Below are positions 1 to 12,300 of a stretch of 64,000 nt of DNA, in pieces. The position numbers were made by a program, and so were the translations under genes. Numbering within the stretch: position 1 is the first letter of the stretch; every line of letters starts with the position of its first letter. The notes below the pieces were generated by a model. It did no database searches, had not been told where the DNA came from, and worked only from the letters and a program-made list of their open reading frames with translations. Location: positions 3,038,501 to 3,102,500 of the forward strand of contig OZ025889.1 of NCBI GenBank assembly GCA_964019415.1. Direction: 5' to 3'. This DNA comes from Ianthella basta (lineage: Eukaryota; Porifera; Demospongiae; Verongiida; Ianthellidae).

Positions 1-3000
1 CTAACAGTACGTACCATAATGATGGCATATGCTGGTGGATTGTTTTCAAAGAACCCATCAAAAATAGTAAGCCTAATTCTTCTGCTTCCTGGGAAGGGTT
101 CAGATGTGATGATTTCATAGCGGATACTGTCAAGAGCAGTCAGCATATCTCGGTTAGTACTAACATTATTCAGAGTCAGAACAATGGAAGATCCAGAGAC
201 AACTGCATTGACCAGAAGCTGGTCTTGATCTAAGAGAACAAGCCTTTCTACTTCATCTGAGTTGAAATCTTCCACAACCACTTCTATTCTCTCAATTCTC
301 ACATACCTACTCACTGCAGGGTCTTCAAGGTCTAAGTCTGGGTCGAGAGTACGAGAGTCTTCATCTGTTATGATTCTCTGTGGACTCACCACACGTAATG
401 CAATAATGGGGTCTCCTTCAGTGAAAGTTACTTCATAGTCATTACCTTCAACATTTCGCCCATTGGCATCCAGGACAGGTGCAAACTCATTGCCTACCAC
501 TGTTATAAACAGCTGTAACACTCCTCCAAAACCTTCCTGGTCACTGGCCTACAACGCAAATGGGTAGAACAATTTAATGCGAATGAGTACTGTAAATAAT
601 GTACATATGTATGTACTAATTGTGAAAAGTTATCAGAATCTATAAAGTATCACTTTTAGGTTAAATGAACTTGAGATAACGGTAACAGTGACAGCAATAA
701 TAATGTTCATTTTACAAGTGCTGCAGTGCAGATATCTGAAGACTGCTATTGCACGGGTTTTAATTCGCAATTAGGCATTGATAATTCATGTTTTAGTTTG
801 TCCACCATGTAGACCGGCACTGTTTTGTCCAATTCTGCTCCGAGTAGCAGTGGTATTATGATAACAGTTCTGCTTGCTTCTACTTACACTCTTCTTTGAT
901 ATAATCCCAAGTCCAGACAGCTGTCTCTTACAGGTTAATGCACCATTGCAGGAATCCCCATAGATCCCATTGCCATGGCAACATGCCTCTATATGATGAT
1001 TCTAATTCTAATTCTTGTAGACGTAAAAGGTGGGTAGAGTGTGTGACAATAAATCCCATACACATACATATGTTGCGAGTAGAGTGTGCATGAAGTTTAA
1101 ATGACATCATCAGCCATTTCATATTATCTGTTGTATATTTGAGTTGTTGCTGTGAACTATTCCTTCAGTACTAGGGCAGGTCATCAAGAGTAGAGAGGGG
1201 AGGCAAGTTTGATTGGATTACGGAACAGCTTTGGATCTATACTACTTAAATGCTGCCCATTCAGTGTCTGCGAGGATTTAGATCACTCAGCCACCCTCGA
1301 GCATCGTGCTCTCAATCCCACAGACACCTCTTGGGCAGCACTTATGTAACTATTACATGGAATACTTGCATACTCCCTGACCCCAGTGGTATCCAGTAAT
1401 ACTGCTAATGCCATTATTTGCACAGTGATGGGAACACCACCATAATCCACCATAAAAGAATACAAATAAAGTACTAAGGATGTAGGGATGGCATAAGACG
1501 GACAGAAACATGCAAAGACACAGTGCAGTATTAACCATACGTAGTCTACAAGTACATAAGGGTGTTGCACCATATACGTGCTATAGCAGTACATCCTTGA
1601 ATGTAGGGATGATGGTTAATGCTCCTCTGTGTAATAGCCTTTCCCTGTGCCTGTACTCATTATGCCATCTGTACATCCTTAGTCAATTGGTAGATACAGT
1701 GGAACCCCGCCTTGCGGACACCCCTGAAAAGCGGACATCTCGATTATGCGAACACTTTCTAAAGTCCCAACGATTGGCCCTATTCTACCTGTATAAACTT
1801 CCCCCTGAAATGCGGACACCCTGTTATTCCGTATTGCGGACAGCGCCCTGCGTACCGCCCTATACAACTCTGTATAAACCCTACCCAATAATCCGGACTT
1901 TTAGATCAGCTGTCAGAAAATGGCCGCTCCCTGATTTGCACCGCTACCTCTGACAAGTGACAGGAACAGCACAGAAGTTGACAAGTGCCACAAATCGTCT
2001 ATACTAAGAGTTTTGAAAGTGTCTTTAACATAGGAAAGTTCAGCGCGAACAGGTACTCTTTAGAATCGTCTTCAGAAATGGTGCGTGAGTCGAGTACTCG
2101 AGCGAACTACCTGTACCTTAACAAATTCGTCTTATTTTGATACTTTTCATGCATACTAGATGATTGTATTAAAGTATGGGCATATTAGCCGTACCTCTGA
2201 AATGTGGACACCCCTATAATCAGGACACTTCTCTTGTTCCGAAGGGTGTTTGCATTATAGGGGTTCCACTGTATTTCAATCTATTCTAGTTTCTGCACTT
2301 TTCAAGGAGGGTAATGTCAGATATGCTACATTGCCACAAGCACAGGACAAAAATGCTGGTATATGTCCCCCATTTTTTTATTCTGGAGTGGAACTAAAGT
2401 GACAGCTAGCACCTAGGCTCCGTGCTAACACACAAACGAACTTAAAGCATATCTAAGCGTGTAGTAACCGAAAATGTGGGCAAATGGCACGACTGTGAAT
2501 TTCTGTCAAAGTGGCTTGCTGACAGAAGTGTGTCCCGTCTGTACTTCTGAATAGTCATCTGCCTGCATTGTGGGGCTATTGAAACAAAACTGAAGGAGGA
2601 CTAGGTGGAAAACTGTGGTCATTATGTCATCATAAAATGGCTTCGTGCTCATAGCAACGCCTCCTGAAGGCCAAAACCTCCATTAGCGGACGTACTTGTA
2701 AAGCCATCTAACCATCACCATCCCTGCTTATTACATCCAATACGTCTAAAGTACATAGACCAGTATATTGTATACCACAAGCAGGAAAGCCCGCCTTTGG
2801 CAGGCTTCCCTGCTCCGGCGGCCCCACAACGGCTACTCCACGACGGCCAGGCAATGCCAGTGTGGCGGGTGTGGACAAACGTATATGCAAGTTGTAGGCC
2901 ACAACCATGCATGAGCATGAGCCCATGTCGGCCAGCACTGCAGGAACGCAAGGCATGCAGCTAGGTGAACGGCACCCCATTAAGAACCTGGCCCCCAAAT

Positions 3001-6000
3001 CCCTCAACTGACAGAGTGTCTCAAGCCGATTCCCTGCAAGGCGCCGATTTTATGAGGCAACAAACAAACATAAAATCTGAGATTCGGTGCATTATAGTAA
3101 GATTCACAAACACCCTCAGTGGCACTATGTTTGCCACTTCCATTGCTGTTAACATTACACCCGAAGAGAATACCTCTGAATAGAAGTAACTCACTTCAGC
3201 ATTGATCTCTTTCGAATCCCTTGGTTGTAGGACACCTGACTCATAACGAACACTTGCCAAATATTCTTCATAGGTCTCTATGCTCTGACTTCCTGTGATG
3301 CTGAGAGACCGAGTCACTGGGTTATACAGCTGAAGTAAAGGAGTATTTTCTAATGTTGAGGTGAGACTCTCTGTGCATGCTGCAAAGCATTGGAGTGTAG
3401 CCAGGTCCACTGCCTTTCGCATCAAGACCAGTTTGGATACAGAACCACGCCACAGATTATGATTTGTGTCATTCCCCTCACCACCAATAGATCCCTGTAC
3501 TAGTGTGGCGTCAGAAGGAATGTACAGATCATATGGTAGTTCCAACACTGGGTTAGAAGCATCAGAATAAATCTGCTGTCTACGACCGTCTGGTGCCCGA
3601 AATATGATGCTCCAAGGATCGAATCTTTCTCCATCAAGGTAGTACCTCATGTTCCGTCCTTTACTAACAATGGCAATGAAATGCCACTCACCATCAGACA
3701 GCTTATTACCTGAAGGTTTGAGAGTACTGCCATCAGGAATATTGTCCGGTGAATTGAATATCACTTTCATCTGCTGTGTTAGGCTTTGGCCATTAGGGTC
3801 GGTCACTTCTCCTGGCTGGAATGGTCTTCGACACTCAAACTGCAGTCTGTTCTTAGTGATGTACACAGTGAAATAGTGATCGGAATTGTTTTCATCAATA
3901 CTGAAGATGTATTCTGCTTGTCTAGATACATGCCTCACCCAACCAGCAAGAGTAAATTCATTGTTTGGGAAGCCCTGCAGTACTTGATCGAGAATGGCAG
4001 GGCTCAAGCCAACAGCCGGTGTACCCGCAGTCTGGCTGGTAATCTCTGCTGCAAAGGGTGGATTCACATTATCTGGCTTCCCTACTGCTGCTGCTGGGTC
4101 AAATATTGCCCCTTCAAAAAGGTTGATGTAGTCATCAATCCCACATAGCTCATATGCATCCAAAGTTGCATTATCACAACAGCCAAACTCGTTGGGGTAA
4201 TCTGAACTGTCACCCTGTAAAAGAAAAGAATACCAGTGAAATGCATTTGTAGTACAGTGCAGAAGAAATCTAGTAAAATGCTGAAGGAATTGCATAGCTA
4301 AGATCAATACCTAACATGGGACCAGTATTGTATGACTACTTGCATGCACTCATAATGCTGACATGGACAGACATATAACGTAGGTTGCAAAATTTTGGAC
4401 TGAAATATTCTGTGAATTGGTTGAAAAAAGGGTGTCAGAAATTTTAACAAGTAACGTATATCGAAAAATTTTCACGATCAATAAATTATCGCAAATTTCA
4501 CGAACGAAGCAAATTCGCAAAAAATTTCTATGACGAATTTTTTATGCATGTAATACGAATGGTATAATAATAAATTGTGTATGCACGTGATGTCATATTA
4601 ATGGTGGATGAACAAATAGCGTTGTAGCTTTTTAGTTTGTTTGATTTCAGGAGTGATTGCTTCTTCTGTTTACACTAAAAGGGCTTTAATGTCCACCTTG
4701 TAGAGTCTCCTTCGTGAAATTTTTATTTTCAAATATTTTTGACTCCCAATTTTGGCAGCTATTCGCGAAATTTGGGATACATCTGAAGGTGGCAGCGTGC
4801 ATCTTTTACAAAGGTGTGTACTCAGCTAGGTTTCATAGTCTGGTATAGACAGACCACCTGGCTACGTATGTATGTATATGAAGCTACTGTTTTCACACGC
4901 TGCTACATTCATTGATACTTCTCTTCAGCAGAGGGAAGGTGATTAGAATTGCAAAAATATATTGGAAGTGAGTATGCATGGCCTAAGGCCTGATTTTGTG
5001 ATATATACTGTATGTATACACAGCTACACAGGCAAGCCATCTCTGCATAACGGCCACTTGGTCAAGTCAATGATGACTTTATACAGGCTCCACTGTAACA
5101 GCTTGTTATGCAAACACTTAACCACAACACCAACTCTATGGTCAATTTAGGAACAATGATGAAATTCTCTGCCTCTTCAGAGCAAGAAGAGGTCACTACA
5201 TCCCAAAGAGTGCTCCAAATGGGAATGCTAAAACTTGTCGGAGTTGTCTAACTTCAACATTTACTGTAGCTAGGGTTCAGCACAGACACATTCACATGTC
5301 TACGAGGACAGCGACTGAGTAGAGTAAAAGCACAACTTGACAGGGGTCTAACCAGTCTACAATTGCAATAACAGTGAACGGAATTAGAATGGGTCAGTTA
5401 AGCCACTTCTATTACATTAGTACTTGTGTTTACATGGCATGTTTAGCCAAATAGCTGTGCATCCAGTAAATAGTGGATTGGACCAAGCTTTAAATCTCAA
5501 TAGCGGCAAGCAATTTGAACAAAAGGCCCTACTGCATTTTGAATCTTAGGCAGAAGTACACATTTCAGGCAATTCAGTACCCTGCAACTGCACTGCTTCC
5601 TGAAACATTTGAGTGAACTGATGCACAGCACTGGTTGGTGGTATATAATATGTAATCATATGCCTAATGCACCATATACCTAGTGGCCATACCAGGATCA
5701 GATGTGAAGGAATCAGAGGAATTGTTTTACACATTGATTAGCACTGGTAATCAACACATTGATGATATGACCAACTTACTGGTCGTTTGATTCTGATACG
5801 TGCTTGGGTCAGCTGGTCACTATCATCGATAATGGAGAACTGTGAATTGAGAAATGTTCCATTTTCTGGTGGTGTCACAGTAAGATCAACATATACTGTG
5901 GAGAGTCCCACAACAGCAATCTGTGGACGATTGTCATCGATGTTGCTGATGATTACTGTGACTGTGGCAGTAGATGGTGGCAGCACTTGATCTGTGGCAC

Positions 6001-7129
6001 GGACACGAAAGACATACTCCCGAGCATCAGTTTCATAGTCTGTCCTCCTCAAGAGTGTGATCTCTCCAGTTTCAGAATTAACTGCAAAACGATCATCTAG
6101 CAATGTAATGTCAGCTGGATCAAGACCATAAACAATAGGATCCGTTGCAATATTGTCAGGATCTGTAGCCATCAGCCGAGGAGACAATGCATATGATGAG
6201 GGAAGTTCTTCTGGTATATCAAAGGTATATGTAGGTTGTGTGAAGACTGGTGGATTGTCATTCACATTGTTCACAGTGACTAACACCTGAGCTGTGGCTG
6301 TTGCTGCATCAAGATGATTGTCGGTTGCCACCACAACAAAGGACACAATACCACCGAAGAAGGGATCTTCCCTGTCCAGTGTAGTGCTGTCTACCACTTT
6401 GACTATGCCAGAAGTCCTATTGATAGTAAAAACACCATCCAAGGGTCCAGGACGCAGTGAATAGATCACTCCATCAGCATCAGTTGCTGAGATAGCTTGT
6501 GTGAAACTGACAACTGTGCCTCCGACTGCATTTTCATCCACACTGCCTACATATGAGCTGTTACTAAAAACAGGAGAATCATTGTTGGGCCTGTTCAGAC
6601 GGACCTCTGCAATCTGCACATTTGTACCACGGTCAGCACTGTCATATGCTCGGAACAGTATCTCTCTCACTTCACGGTACTCAGCACCAGACATAGCAAA
6701 CAAGTGGTCAGTCTGGAGCAGGGTGAATTGCAAAGACGGGATTGCATCGTTAGCTGAGACACTGAAGTTGAAAAAAGAGATGGTGACACTGTCATTGCTG
6801 ATCTGAACACTTTTCTGTGCCCCTGCCATGTCAAGTGTTTCAGCTGCGGAATTAACGAGCTCTCCACCGCTTGTTATCTCAGCTTGCAGCATTGTGATGC
6901 TAGAACCGGACGATGGCACTACATATGTAGGTCCGCCGAAAGTGATCAAGGATAGGTTGGTGGGTACATCTGCGTTGATGTCGAATGTCTCCCTGAGCTG
7001 AACCTGATCGAATAGCGCCAAGCAAGGAGGTGTAAGGCAGCTGAACTGCGCCTGGGAGATCTCACCATGGGAGAAGAGAATGGCAAGCAGCAGGGCGATA
7101 GCAGCTCCAGAGAGCCTCACACCCGCCAT
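1..7129 (-). CDS. Giant calsyntenin-like cadherin, copy B (5' part; continues beyond left edge)
   Basis: Tandem paralogue of copy A. Exons on the minus strand: 7129-5780 (450 codons), 4214-3195 (340 codons) and 548 to beyond position 1 (at least 182 codons of the giant exon). Exon lengths, phases and splice sites equal those of copy A (35216 corresponds to 548). The exon 3 part differs from copy A by one or two bases in 548; exon 2 is nearly identical. Exon 1 differs by about ten amino acids, most in cadherin repeat 1. The reading frames are open throughout the visible part, so nothing indicates a pseudogene here. Intron 2 is 2,646 bp against 696 bp in copy A because of insertions. Whether the copy is complete cannot be seen. 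Confidence 0.88.
1475..1681. repeat. Imperfect inverted repeat (foldback), cadherin B intron 2
   Basis: AAGGATGTAGGGATGGCATA near 1476 is mirrored by TATGCCATCTGTACATCCTT ending at 1680, with further pairing of the inner parts (GTATTAACCAT near 1530 and ATGGTTAATGC near 1612). The element lies just left of the pogo-like MITE. Class unknown. Confidence 0.5.
1697..2271. mobile_element. Tc1/mariner-type (pogo/Tigger-like) MITE, TA target duplication
   Basis: The ends are CAGTGGAACCCC and GGGGTTCCACTG, each flanked by TA. The 575 bp interior has further inverted 'GCGGACACCCC'-type subrepeats and no transposase frame. It lies in intron 2 of copy B inside a 1.6 kb stretch absent from copy A. Ends, TA duplication and size fit a non-autonomous pogo-like element. 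Confidence 0.8.
2774..3101 (-). repeat. Interspersed repeat inserted in cadherin B intron 2
   Basis: About 330 bp is absent from copy A, which reads GTATAC then TATTCACAAGC at 35,810-35,822. Its reverse complement shares a long stretch with 7,572-7,684, including CGGCGCCTTGCAGGGAATCG and GGGTGCCGTTC, so it belongs to a dispersed family. It has a GC-rich end with AAGCCCGCCTTTGGCAGGCTT. Class unknown. Confidence 0.6.
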
Positions 7130-7456
7130 GGCGCCGCAGGGCAAACCTCAGCACTCAGCTCTGTAGTGACACCTGTCACTACTGCTGCTGCTGCTTACCT
7201 CTGGCTAACTTGCTACCAGATGTGGCTGCACTGGTGCTGGAGGAACAACGTCACGTCTGCAGCGACTCTGTGCAGAAGGTCACCAGCTGGCACGCCCTAC
7301 ACTTCTATCAAGAGGGCCATCCAGTGGAGGAGGAGGGCCATTTGGCAGCATAACAAATGAATACTCTCAACGTAATGACATTCACTTACTGGTATGCAAA
7401 CACACGCGGCAGGCTCCCTCCCAGAAGTCTGGCGAGGGCGCTTATTTTTGGGGCGC

Positions 7457-8629
7457 TTTTTAGCAGCAGCTCCTATATTGTTTTCTTTTGCTAGGACGGT
7501 CTAGCTGGCTAGACTAGAAACCCGCTTAACTTACTATAATTCACCAAATCCTGGATTTTTATGTTTTTTGTTACCTCATAATATCGGCGCCTTGCAGGGA
7601 ATCGTATCGATACACTTCGTGCCAATTGAGGGACTCGGGTTCCAGGTTCTGAGAGGGGTGCCGTTCGCCTAGCTGCCTTGCGGCCGAAAAGCGAGACAAG
7701 CCATTTTACAACTATCGACCGGCCCTTCCACTACCGGTCATTGGCGGACTTGATGCAAGCCATGCCGGTTAAAGGAGTGGGGGGGGGGGCGCGAGATTAG
7801 AGGGGTGCCGGCACCTAGCTGCCCTGGAGCCGAAGAGCGCGCTTCCTTTCTTCGACGGGACAAGACGTCATTTCCTTTTTCGGCGGGTCGAAACGTCATT
7901 TCCTTTTTTCGGCGGGCCGAGACGCCTATTTTGACCACTTTCTTCACAAAACAACACAAATTGTAAAGCCATGCACTAAAGTAATGTAAAGCAATGTTAG
8001 ATGTGTCCCTCCACGATTTGGAGGTCGATGTTGTCCTGCCCATTAAGTCGGTCAGGTATAATCTTCGGACCAAACGGACCGACCCCGGACCGGACCAATA
8101 TATTAAATAGGGTGTGCGGTCCATCAGAAAGCTGCTACTCACACTTTCGCCCTTTGTATCGACTTGTCTGCACTAGGTTGGCTTTCTCTGTGCTTGGTAC
8201 GACTCTCCAGACGGAACCAGTAAGTTAGAGCACCATTCGGATAACTGACATTTACTATTTTATGTATCAACATCCTGTCGCAAGCCGAACAGCGCTCTAA
8301 TTTACTGGAGAGTCTTACCAAGCTTACCATTGGAAATTGTACTGCATTAATTCCTAAATCCCATCACTCACTGTGGCCAATGTGTGATATTAACTGAGTG
8401 CTTATACCCATCTTATCTCCTTGGAGATCGTGCCTTCTTAAGTCCCTTGTAGTTGGGTCCATAGAATTCAATCAATACTTGATACAAAAGAGCTCAAGAA
8501 TATAGTTAGCAAAAATGGCTCCACTACAACACACTACGTCTATGTATACAAGAGTTGGTAAAGGCTTACTATAACTGTTCTACATAAGTGTGTATACTAT
8601 AAATGGTTTCCAGTAATCCAGATACGAGA
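7457..8629. other. Intergenic spacer between cadherin copies A and B, repeat-rich
   Basis: No gene is seen. It holds a second copy of the dispersed repeat found in copy B intron 2 (7,572-7,684), a G-run (about 7,778), three direct repeats of about 30 bp containing ACGTCATTTCC and CGGCGGG (7,851-7,923), and an inverted repeat at 8,192-8,323. It also contains whatever 3' untranslated sequence follows the copy A stop and the promoter of copy B. No clear AATAAA was found downstream of the copy A stop. Confidence 0.6.
8192..8323. repeat. Small foldback element in the cadherin spacer
   Basis: GCTTGGTACGACTCTCCAG at the left is mirrored by CTGGAGAGTCTTACCAAGC at the right, with pairing continuing inwards (CAGTAAGTTAGAG against CTCTAATTTACTG). 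It is 132 bp long with arms of about 30. Target duplication not clear. Confidence 0.55.
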
Positions 8630-9336
8630 TCAAGCTTCTGACAGGTCCTTGTTTCCAGCATGCTTCTTCTGATATATCCACATCATGGCTGTAGCAAGTA
8701 ATACAGTGCTACCAAATACCAACATAGCAGGCAAAGACCACATGGAGAATCCATAAGCCACTTCAGGCTGAGCGTCCTCAACATGAGACACTGACTTAGG
8801 GCTTCGCTTGGCCCTCTTAATCTCATCCACTGCTGGCTTATGCTCATCTACATGATGCTTCATGTCATGAAGTGGAGACTTTGGATTAGGCAACTTTGCT
8901 TCACTAACACTCCTCCTACGTCTCCTTCCCACAGTAGTGACTGGCAGAGTAAAGGATGTGTTGACTGCTCCATCAGACACAAAGATATTAAATGTGTCTA
9001 CATTTGGGTTAGTAGCTCTGTTTGTGTACTGCAGTGTACGCAGCAGTTCTTCATATTCGGAAGCCATAGCCATGCCTCGGAGTCTCAGCTCTCTGGTTGA
9101 TACATCAAACTCACTGACTTCAATGGCAGAGTTGGACATGGAGGTGCTTAGATCTTCAGCACAGTCAACCATACATGCAGACAGTCCTGCAGGAGGAGCA
9201 CCAAGTATAAAGAATGTAGCAGCATACTCTCCGGGCAGATGCCTATCCACATGACCATTGGTGATCCCTCTGACTCCAATCAGTAGGCGACTCTCAGTCA
9301 CTGTGGTAGGTCCTTCCACATCATGAGACAAGGGCA
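8630..9336 (-). CDS. Exon 4 of cadherin copy A: last repeat, convertase sites, membrane span, tail
   Basis: Residues 9164-9398. The acceptor is TTTGCAG at 9337; the exon joins in phase after the T at 10097. The first about 50 residues complete the fourth LamG-like domain, followed by CMVDCAEDL (C-x3-C-x-E-x-L) and a repeat half (RGMAMASEYEELLRTLQYTN). At 8926-8912 is RRRRR followed by S, and at 8815-8804 is RAKR followed by S. Both look like proprotein-convertase sites and they enclose a spacer with several His and charged residues. The hydrophobic membrane span lies at 8743-8678 (LPAMLVFGSTVLLATAMMWI), then a short basic and acidic tail, YQKKHAGNKDLSEA, and TGA at 8632-8630. No known cytoplasmic binding motif is visible. 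Confidence 0.85.
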
Positions 9337-12300
9337 CTGCAAAGGCACAAGAAATGGCAAACCAGGTAACAAATAGCACACAGCCAGTGGTTGCTTCAAT
9401 AAGGTGAATCAATGCAACATACTTATATATTGGTAAGTGGCAATTTATGTACGTACTTGACTAGTATCACTATTAATGACTCAGAGATACATTTTGCTAT
9501 GGGTATCGTTGACTCCATTCACTTGCATGATTCTCTGCAAACATAATTATATTGCAATAATTCATAAAGAGAAAGGCTATACATGCCACGATTGCTTGCA
9601 GAGCTGCAAACCATTTTGCACTAGGCCCCATATACTTGAAACAGCTAGAATCTCAGCATTCCCCACATCAATGTATTTGGCCCGCTTACTAACACTTATC
9701 GGGTCTCATGGAAGCAAATAGCTGCATGTTAAACTGACATGTGTTTGTCAACATCTCTACCAAAAATTGATAGGGAATGTGGCTTCCTTGCTAACCTGTA
9801 CATACATTTCAGAGTTCAGATGTTATAGGTGAAAGTGGTGTGTACGAATTATGCTAATATTCACCATATGCAAGGCTTCTGTGAATCTCCACCAAATACA
9901 ATGGACAAAAGAACTATCCTGAAAGGTTCTACAGCTATTAAGGTAACAGGGCCATAAAATCATCACTCCAAAACCTACTCTACAATTAAATGGTAACACA
10001 GGTGAAGTACACTATTGTAAGTGCTTTTGATACCTACATATATTCTACTCAAAGATTGTGCTAATACAGCACTACAGTACATGCGAATATACTTACAGGC
10101 ATTTCCATTGATTTCTGTTGGATAAGTGATCACATGGCTTGTCACTAGTCTGGCATCAACAGCCAATTGCACAGCCCTGTTGTTGTAAATGATCATGATG
10201 AAATGAAACCTATCATCATCCAGTGGCTCAGAAAGCTGGAAGACAACACGGACTAAGGCAGCAAAACCAGAAATCCCCTTTTGTTTCAGATACACAAGGA
10301 TACGAGTGTCTTGAGAGTTATACTCTACAGCAAAGTACCTCTCAGTTCCCATTTGGTTAGAGAAACTTATGATGTAGCCACTTGAACCAGGGCTTAGCTT
10401 AATCCATGTGATGAAGGCAAAAGGTTGAAGAGTGCCCTCAAAATAAGTAAAGTCAGTGAGATTCTGCTGCTCTGCATAACCATCATTACCTAGTACCAAC
10501 CTCTGGTTCATCACCCCTCCACTAGTATCTACCAGCCTGTTGGAATTTGTGCCAAACAGAGTCACGCTAGCTGTAAGATATTGCAAGGTGTTGGAGACTC
10601 CACATGATTGTGTCAGTTTTGTACTGACATCATAGTCTTCCCAGCACATAACTCCAGAGAATGGTGAAATTGATAATGGAGTTGATCCTGTCAAAGTCAC
10701 TACAACTTCTGTGAGTGGCAAATTATCAGCATCTACTAGGGAGAAGGCATCTCCAAAAATGGAAGTTGGTCCAGGTACTTGCAGCTCAAATGTTCCGTTG
10801 TAGCTAACCTGTGGGGGCTCATCATTTAGGTTCTCCACATTGATAATGATGGTTGCAGTGCCAGTGACTGGAGGGTCTTCTTCATCAACTGCGTAAACCT
10901 CAAATGAGATAACCGAACCCACATCTTCATGATCCAGAGGACCAGACAGGTACACAAACCCAGAGCCATTCACTAAAACCCGAGAAGCATACTGATCCTC
11001 AATCTGGTATACCAGTGGAATGTCAAGGCCAGTAGTTGCTGTTACCACAGTAATGGTACTGTACACTACATTCTCCGTTAGGAAAACAGTATACTCAGAT
11101 TGGTTGAACACAGGAGCATTGGCTATTAGAACTGAAGCATATGCTATATTGCTCAATTCTCCAAAGCTGTCTGTCACCTGGACACTTGACACACGAACCA
11201 ATCTCTGCCCAATGTTGTTAGCTGTGTTCAGATAAGTGATGTTACTGAGTAGGTCAATGTATTCGGCAGTACTGCTTAATCCCTCAGCTGTGAGAGTAAA
11301 ATCTTCTACATCAAATGAAATAGACCCAAAACTGCCACTTAGCTGGCCATCCACAGATAAACTCTCTCTTTCAGGATTCTGAACATCAGCCAGTATGACA
11401 ACAGCCCTGCTGATGCCATCTCCAAAGTCACTGTCAGTGATGGCTATTGGCTCACTAAAGAGCTGAATCCTGTCTGATCCCTCAGCAAAACGAGTGAATC
11501 CTGTCTGGTTAGCTGTAGTGCCCTCACTGGCACTCAGGTCCAGAATTGGGACTTCTGGGACATCAGTGACGTCTACCAGAACTGTAGCTGTACCAGTCCT
11601 AGCTGTGATCAGAGCCACTTCATCTACAACTTCGATGGAAAAGTTGTAAGTACTCCTCATTTCAAAGTCAAGTGGCCCTGATACCCTTAGTTCAGCAGAA
11701 TTGGAAGACTCAATGTAAACCAATTCAAAAGGTAGAGATCCATCAACAACACGGTACTGGAAACTAGGTAGACCAAAGATGTTGTCCATGTCTGTGGCAG
11801 CCACAAATCCAACAGATTCCCCTAGCATGCTATTCTCTGGAATTGAAAACATGTACAAGCTGTCCGAAAACATTGGATCGTTGTCATTCTGTGGTTCTAT
11901 GGACAGTGTGATGGTCAGAGTAGCCAGGTTACCTGCATTGTCTGACACATCAATGGTGATGGTGCGATTCACAAGAGATGGTTCGGGTGCAGTGCTCAAA
12001 TACACTGTGTTGGACACAATGGAAACAATACTACTGATGGCATCTGCAGCAAGAACAAGTCGCTGGCTAAAAACACCATTAGGGAGCTGCAGGAAGTCAA
12101 GAGTGCCTTGAGGATTTCTTAAGTCAAATACAGTTCTGGTCACCTCGTTATTGTCTGGGTCCATGATAACTACAGACTCTGCTATCTTTACGGGGGATCC
12201 TCCCTCCACATACACTGTAGTGACTTGTTCACTGCCACTGATGGTTATAGATGGTGGATCATTGATGGGGTAGAAATACACACTGGTGATGTCTACATTA

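Larger units (their letters stand above)
726..2353. other. Indel between cadherin copies: 1.6 kb present only in copy B intron 2
   Basis: Copy A reads straight from TTTACAAGTGCTG to GGATATGGCTCCC (about 35,380), while copy B has about 1.63 kb between the equivalent points. The segment contains the foldback element and the pogo-like MITE plus sequence with no recognisable gene. It may be an insertion in B or a deletion in A; the presence of complete elements inside favours insertion of at least part of it. Confidence 0.7.
1..7456. repeat. Tandem segmental duplication, left unit (homologous to 34669-40616)
   Basis: Position 1 aligns with 34669 and the match runs, broken by several insertions, to 7456, which aligns with about 40616. 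The last shared bases are GCGAGGGCGCTTATTTT. The unit (7457 to 40616) is about 33.2 kb and holds one complete cadherin gene with its 5' flank. Both copies have the same orientation. Exons are about 98-99% identical by eye; introns differ more and by insertions. Confidence 0.92.

Noticed and set aside
5047..5102. A further mariner-type end (TATACAGGCTCCACTGTAA) in cadherin intron 1, also at about 38,190-38,255
   Set aside because: Only one end is recognisable in each copy; no matching opposite end with a TA duplication was found, so it is at best a truncated remnant.
8630..9336. Classical cadherin cytoplasmic domain
   Set aside because: Only about 13 residues follow the membrane span; no beta-catenin or p120 binding sequence exists here or before the next gene.
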